8,155 nt of DNA, taken from assembly GCA_021802165.1 (NCBI GenBank), contig JAKAAU010000059.1:1-8155 (forward strand), in the 5' to 3' direction. How positions within the stretch are numbered: the stretch's first letter is position 1; each line of letters starts with the position of its first letter. The DNA is from Thermoplasmata archaeon. GTDB taxonomy: Archaea; Thermoplasmatota; Thermoplasmata; Thermoplasmatales; Thermoplasmataceae. A program made the position numbers and the translations under genes. The notes beneath the pieces are model-generated. The model worked only from the letters and a program-made list of their open reading frames with translations. It was not told where the DNA came from and ran no database searches. Shown one piece after another: positions 5,882 through 8,155 of the stretch.

Positions 5882-6523
5882 TTAAACACCTCTTTTGTTT
5901 CCGAATATATATTTATGCTCCTGTAGCATTAATCTTGCATTTGCGGGAGCACATTCTATAAATTTGTCTGCAAGCCATTCAATATCAGTGCCGTACACAG
6001 GTTGAATGACTATTCCTATATCAGGTGGTATTCCTTTTATCTCTTTCATTGCAACGTTAAAATCATCTATGTCATTTACAACAAATTTCAAATAATCTCT
6101 ATGATCCATGTATTTTAAATTATTATTATTGAACTTCCTGTACATCCCTGATGATGGCAATTTGAAATCAATATCTTTTCTTACACGTCTGTAATCAGGA
6201 AGAAATTTTTTGATATCCAGGCTCCCCGAGGTTTCTAGAAGTATGTTATATTTATTTGATAAAATACTGACCAGACTATTAACTTCATTCTGTAATAATG
6301 GCTCACCCCCTGTAAGGCAAATCCATTTTACCATTTTCTTTGAAAGATTGTTCACTGCATCGACAATTTCATTCAGGTTCATTTCCTTTCCCTCATTGAA
6401 TGAATACTTTGTATCACACCATGAACATCTCAGGTTGCAATACTCTGTTCTCACAAATACCATTTTTTCTCCGGTGTAGTAACCTTCTCCCTGGACGCTT
6501 AAAAAAATTTCATTGATTTTCAT
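5882..6523 (-). CDS. queE: 7-carboxy-7-deazaguanine synthase (QueE, radical SAM)
   Basis: QueE contracts 6-carboxy-tetrahydropterin, the QueD product, to 7-carboxy-7-deazaguanine using S-adenosylmethionine and a [4Fe-4S] cluster. The 213-residue protein starts with EIFLSVQGEG (5-14), typical of QueE. The cluster ligands are Cys29, Cys33 and Cys36 in a CxxxCxxC arrangement (CNLRCSWC). LTGGEPLLQ (70-78) is the SAM-binding GGE motif, LETSGS (96-101) and DFKLPSSG (119-126) are substrate-side motifs, and the end QEHKYIFGNKRGV (201-213) matches the conserved QxHK tail. Length is normal for the compact archaeal/bacterial form. The start ATG at 6523 lies 14 bases after the PPC-protein stop and has no SD site; a TATA-like stretch at 6540-6549 may give it its own leaderless transcript. 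The stop codon abuts the folE start, so translation of the two is probably coupled. Confidence 0.96.
   Translation of the reverse strand: MKINEIFLSVQGEGYYTGEKMVFVRTEYCNLRCSWCDTKYSFNEGKEMNLNEIVDAVNNLSKKMVKWICLTGGEPLLQNEVNSLVSILSNKYNILLETSGSLDIKKFLPDYRRVRKDIDFKLPSSGMYRKFNNNNLKYMDHRDYLKFVVNDIDDFNVAMKEIKGIPPDIGIVIQPVYGTDIEWLADKFIECAPANARLMLQEHKYIFGNKRGV
5887..5893 (-). promoter_or_regulatory. Shine-Dalgarno site for folE inside queE
   Basis: AGAGGTG on the minus strand, five bases before the folE ATG at 5881, is encoded by the last Arg-Gly-Val codons of queE. It is a strong match to the archaeal 16S anti-SD complement. Confidence 0.7.
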
Positions 6524-6537
6524 ATAATTTCAATAAT

Positions 6538-6954
6538 TTATTTTATATTCAGCTCCTTGAGGGTTGATTTATCATTATATTTTCTGGTAAATTTAACCGT
6601 TTCAAATTTTGTAATTTTTATCTCCATCAAGGGATCTGCAACACCGTTGAAGAAATGTCCCCCGTAAAGCTGATGATCCTTCCTTGCAACTCCTATATGT
6701 ATATGAAACCTGTTCTCGTCATCGGCAATTGAGCCATGGAATGCAACAAGTTCACATCTTTCAACTATGGTCAGTTCATCGTATTTATTTATATTCCAGT
6801 AACCAATTTTTAGGTCCTTTACCATTCCGATGCCCATGTCTATAAAACCGGATTTTATTTTATATTTATCAACAAGTTTGTTTAAATTTTCAATTACATC
6901 TTCACCTGCATCGAATTTAGCAACTATTATATTATTTTCAATATTATCCTGCAT
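6538..6954 (-). CDS. PPC-domain (DUF296) protein
   Basis: A 138-residue single-domain protein of the PPC/DUF296 family, named after plant and prokaryote proteins including AT-hook proteins; bacterial and archaeal members form trimers and their role is not settled. Family features, numbered from ATG 6954: GED at 17-19, SGFIDMGIGMVKDLKIGYW (35-53) as the core, LVAFHGSIA (69-77), then FHIHIGVARKD (83-93) and GGHFFNG (98-104), which bring His84, His86 and His100 together as a probable metal or ligand site, followed by MEIKI (110-114). There is no AT-hook. A TTG at 6963 would add three residues; ATG 6954 is preferred because a TATA-like box sits 24 bases upstream and there is no SD site. It lies 14 bases upstream of queE on the same strand, so it is probably co-transcribed with the 7-deazaguanine genes; whether it acts in that pathway is unknown. 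Confidence 0.85.
   Translation of the reverse strand: MQDNIENNIIVAKFDAGEDVIENLNKLVDKYKIKSGFIDMGIGMVKDLKIGYWNINKYDELTIVERCELVAFHGSIADDENRFHIHIGVARKDHQLYGGHFFNGVADPLMEIKITKFETVKFTRKYNDKSTLKELNIK
6540..6549 (-). promoter_or_regulatory. Possible internal TATA-like box before queE
   Basis: The minus strand reads AATATAAAAT, centred about 21-23 bases before the queE ATG and overlapping the end of the PPC gene. It is slightly close for the normal TATA-to-start distance. The absence of an SD site for queE makes an internal leaderless promoter worth considering. Confidence 0.3.
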
Positions 6955-6972
6955 AGTTTGCAATTCAAAAGC

Positions 6973-6982
6973 AATATTAAGC
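6973..6982 (-). promoter_or_regulatory. TATA-like box for the PPC-queE-folE-queD operon
   Basis: GCTTAATATT on the minus strand is centred 24 bases upstream of the PPC-protein ATG at 6954, overlapping the stop codon of the preceding membrane-protein gene. The distance fits a leaderless archaeal promoter. It would be the main promoter of the operon. Confidence 0.4.
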
Positions 6983-7177
6983 CTTTGTTATTCCAATAAC
7001 CCACAGAAACATGGTTAGGGCAAACGACATGCCGAGGATGATTGCAAGCACGTCAATTAATAAAAAATTGGCGAGGTAAAATTTGAAATTGGAAATTATA
7101 TATACGACGAAAATAACTGTAATAACTCCTATAATGACATTTGCCCTTATCAAATTTTTAACAGTCTTATTTTTCAT
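6977..7177 (-). CDS. Small two-helix membrane protein of unknown function
   Basis: A 66-residue protein that I do not recognise. The N-terminus is basic (Lys2, Lys4, Lys7, Arg11), followed by two hydrophobic helices at about 12-32 and 36-61 with a very short NFKF-Y turn, so both ends probably face the cytoplasm. The second helix carries one Asp (42) at its head. No cysteine or histidine is present. It is supported as real by its position in an otherwise unexplained gap on the operon strand, its hydrophobic pattern, and a TATA-like stretch (7188-7200) about 24 bases upstream of the ATG at 7177. It lies 45 bases after the pdxT stop and 22 bases before the PPC-protein ATG. Confidence 0.65.
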   Translation of the reverse strand: MKNKTVKNLIRANVIIGVITVIFVVYIISNFKFYLANFLLIDVLAIILGMSFALTMFLWVIGITKA

Positions 7178-7187
7178 TATTGTGTAT

Positions 7188-7200
7188 CATAAAATAATAT
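7188..7200 (-). promoter_or_regulatory. TATA-like box for the 66-residue membrane protein
   Basis: ATATTATTTTATG on the minus strand begins about 23 bases upstream of position 7177 and is centred near -17 to -24, in the 45-base gap after pdxT. No SD site precedes the ATG, so a leaderless transcript is plausible. The gap is almost all A/T, which weakens the call. Confidence 0.35.
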
Positions 7201-7222
7201 AACTATTTTTTTTAAATTAATT

Positions 7223-7795
7223 TCAATTATCAATCATGGAAACAAAATATTCATGTATTCTGTTATCTCCTGTGAGTTCAGGGTGAAACGTCATTGCAAG
7301 TATATTATTTTCCCTGACAATTACGGGGCTACCGTTCACAGTGGCCATGATCATAGAATTGCCCGGTGATTCTATTCCAGGTGCTCTTATAAAAACAGCA
7401 TTGAAATTCCCTATGTCTTCAATGTTAATGGATTGTATAAATGAGTTAATCTGTCTCCCATAGGCATTTCTCTTTATTGTTATATCTATAAGGTTCATAC
7501 CATTTACCCTGTTATCTCCGGTATCCCTGGAGATGAGTATGGCACCGGCACAGGTTCCCATTACAGGCATTCCTGACACGGCCATTTCATAAATTTTTTC
7601 ATACATACCTGATTTCTTCAGGATTTTGTATATTACCGTGCTCTCGCCGCCGGGTATAATCAAACCTGAAAGACCATGAAGATTTTCAATGGTTTTAACG
7701 TTTACAGGGTCAACATTATATTTTTTATGCAAATGCATTATCATCTGGAAATGCTCTGAAACATCACCCTGAATATTCAGTACACCAATCTTCAT
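7223..7795 (-). CDS. pdxT: Pyridoxal 5'-phosphate synthase glutaminase subunit PdxT
   Basis: PdxT hydrolyses glutamine and passes ammonia to PdxS, encoded just upstream. The 190-residue length is normal for the family. The class I glutaminase triad is visible: nucleophile Cys82 in GTCAGAI, and His171 with Glu173 in FHPELT. Other family motifs are IPGGEST (47-53, oxyanion-side GGES), NAYGRQ (110-115) and FIRAPGIE (135-142). The ATG at 7795 lies 14 bases after the pdxS stop; a weak SD-like AAGGA lies 11 bases upstream, farther than usual. The pair is clearly one operon transcribed from beyond the right edge. I see no T-rich terminator directly after the stop; the strand is A-rich there. Confidence 0.96.
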   Translation of the reverse strand: MKIGVLNIQGDVSEHFQMIMHLHKKYNVDPVNVKTIENLHGLSGLIIPGGESTVIYKILKKSGMYEKIYEMAVSGMPVMGTCAGAILISRDTGDNRVNGMNLIDITIKRNAYGRQINSFIQSINIEDIGNFNAVFIRAPGIESPGNSMIMATVNGSPVIVRENNILAMTFHPELTGDNRIHEYFVSMIDN

Positions 7796-7809
7796 TGTTA
7801 TATCATTCC

Positions 7810-8155
7810 TTATCTATTCTGTAATTTTTCTATTTCTGATATGTCCAGTCCATGCATTCCCTCAAGGCCGGAGGATATATCACCAAGCAGTTTGTAATCT
7901 TCGAAATTCTCCGTGGCATCTACTATGGCATTCGCCATTTTTTGTGGGTCCTGCGATTTAAATATTCCACTCCCTACAAATACACCATCCATACCCATTT
8001 TCATCATGAGTGCAGCATCAGCAGGCGTCGCAATCCCACCAGCGGCAAAATTAACAAGTGGTAATCTTTTCAGACGTTTGATTTCCTTTATTACTTTAAA
8101 TATCTCGTTTGATATCTCCCGGAAATCCATGCCGTAATAAACGTTATTATATGGC
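7810..8155 (-). CDS. pdxS: Pyridoxal 5'-phosphate synthase subunit PdxS, C-terminal part only
   Basis: The final 114 codons of PdxS, which builds pyridoxal 5'-phosphate from ribose 5-phosphate, glyceraldehyde 3-phosphate and ammonia from PdxT. The full family protein is about 290-300 residues, so the N-terminal 60% lies beyond the right edge. The frame stays open upstream of Met at 8130 to the edge and reads family-like sequence (PYNNVYYG), so that Met is internal. Visible motifs: [20 protein letters not shown] and [14 protein letters not shown], the phosphate-binding loops at the end of the (beta/alpha)8 barrel, then [13 protein letters not shown]. The tail is short: after [12 protein letters not shown] the protein ends EIEKLQNR, without the ERGW-type ending common in the family. 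pdxT follows 14 bases downstream. Confidence 0.95.
   Translation of the reverse strand, partial: PYNNVYYGMDFREISNEIFKVIKEIKRLKRLPLVNFAAGGIATPADAALMMKMGMDGVFVGSGIFKSQDPQKMANAIVDATENFEDYKLLGDISSGLEGMHGLDISEIEKLQNR

Noticed and set aside
7810..8130. PdxS starting at the Met at 8130
   Set aside because: The frame stays open to the window edge with PdxS-like sequence upstream, and 106 residues is far too short for the family.

Overview
The window looks like a stretch of chromosome from an acidophilic euryarchaeon of the Thermoplasmatales, perhaps a Ferroplasma- or Acidiplasma-like member. The lineage call is an inference. It rests on strong A+T bias, heavy use of AGA/AGG/ATA codons, archaeal-type proteins (S9 acylaminoacyl-peptidase, PHP-containing PolX, PPC/DUF296 protein, PdxS/PdxT pair), TATA-like boxes about 24 bases upstream of start codons that lack a Shine-Dalgarno (SD) site (leaderless style), and GGTGA/AGAGGT SD sites in front of operon-internal genes. 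I see no tRNA, rRNA, CRISPR array, insertion sequence or integrase.

Left part (1-3787, all minus strand): a family X DNA polymerase with a C-terminal PHP nuclease domain runs off the left edge. Upstream of it is a two-gene unit in which an S9-family serine peptidase is followed, 25 bases downstream, by a four-helix membrane protein that starts at TTG behind a very good SD site. Positions 3788-4070 are a divergent, very A+T-rich control region with inverted and direct repeats.

Middle: a single plus-strand gene (4071-4832) encodes a diverged XdhC/CoxI-family protein. It converges, with one base between stop codons, on a minus-strand operon.

That operon reads PPC/DUF296 protein, queE, folE, queD (6963 down to 4834). 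FolE, QueD and QueE are three consecutive steps from GTP to 7-carboxy-7-deazaguanine, the precursor of preQ0. In archaea preQ0 feeds archaeosine in tRNA. QueC and the tRNA-guanine transglycosylase are not in the window. The junctions are extremely tight (queE stop and folE start abut; folE and queD are one base apart), which suggests translational coupling.

Right part: a 66-residue two-helix membrane protein (6977-7177), then pdxT and the 3' part of pdxS (7223-8155, minus strand). PdxS and PdxT form the ribose-5-phosphate-dependent pyridoxal 5'-phosphate synthase. pdxS is transcribed first and enters from beyond the right edge.

The window is mostly housekeeping metabolism. The parts that merit a second look are the XdhC-like protein with eroded signature motifs, the PPC gene at the head of the 7-deazaguanine operon, the CtaA-like small membrane protein, and the repeat-rich divergent control region.
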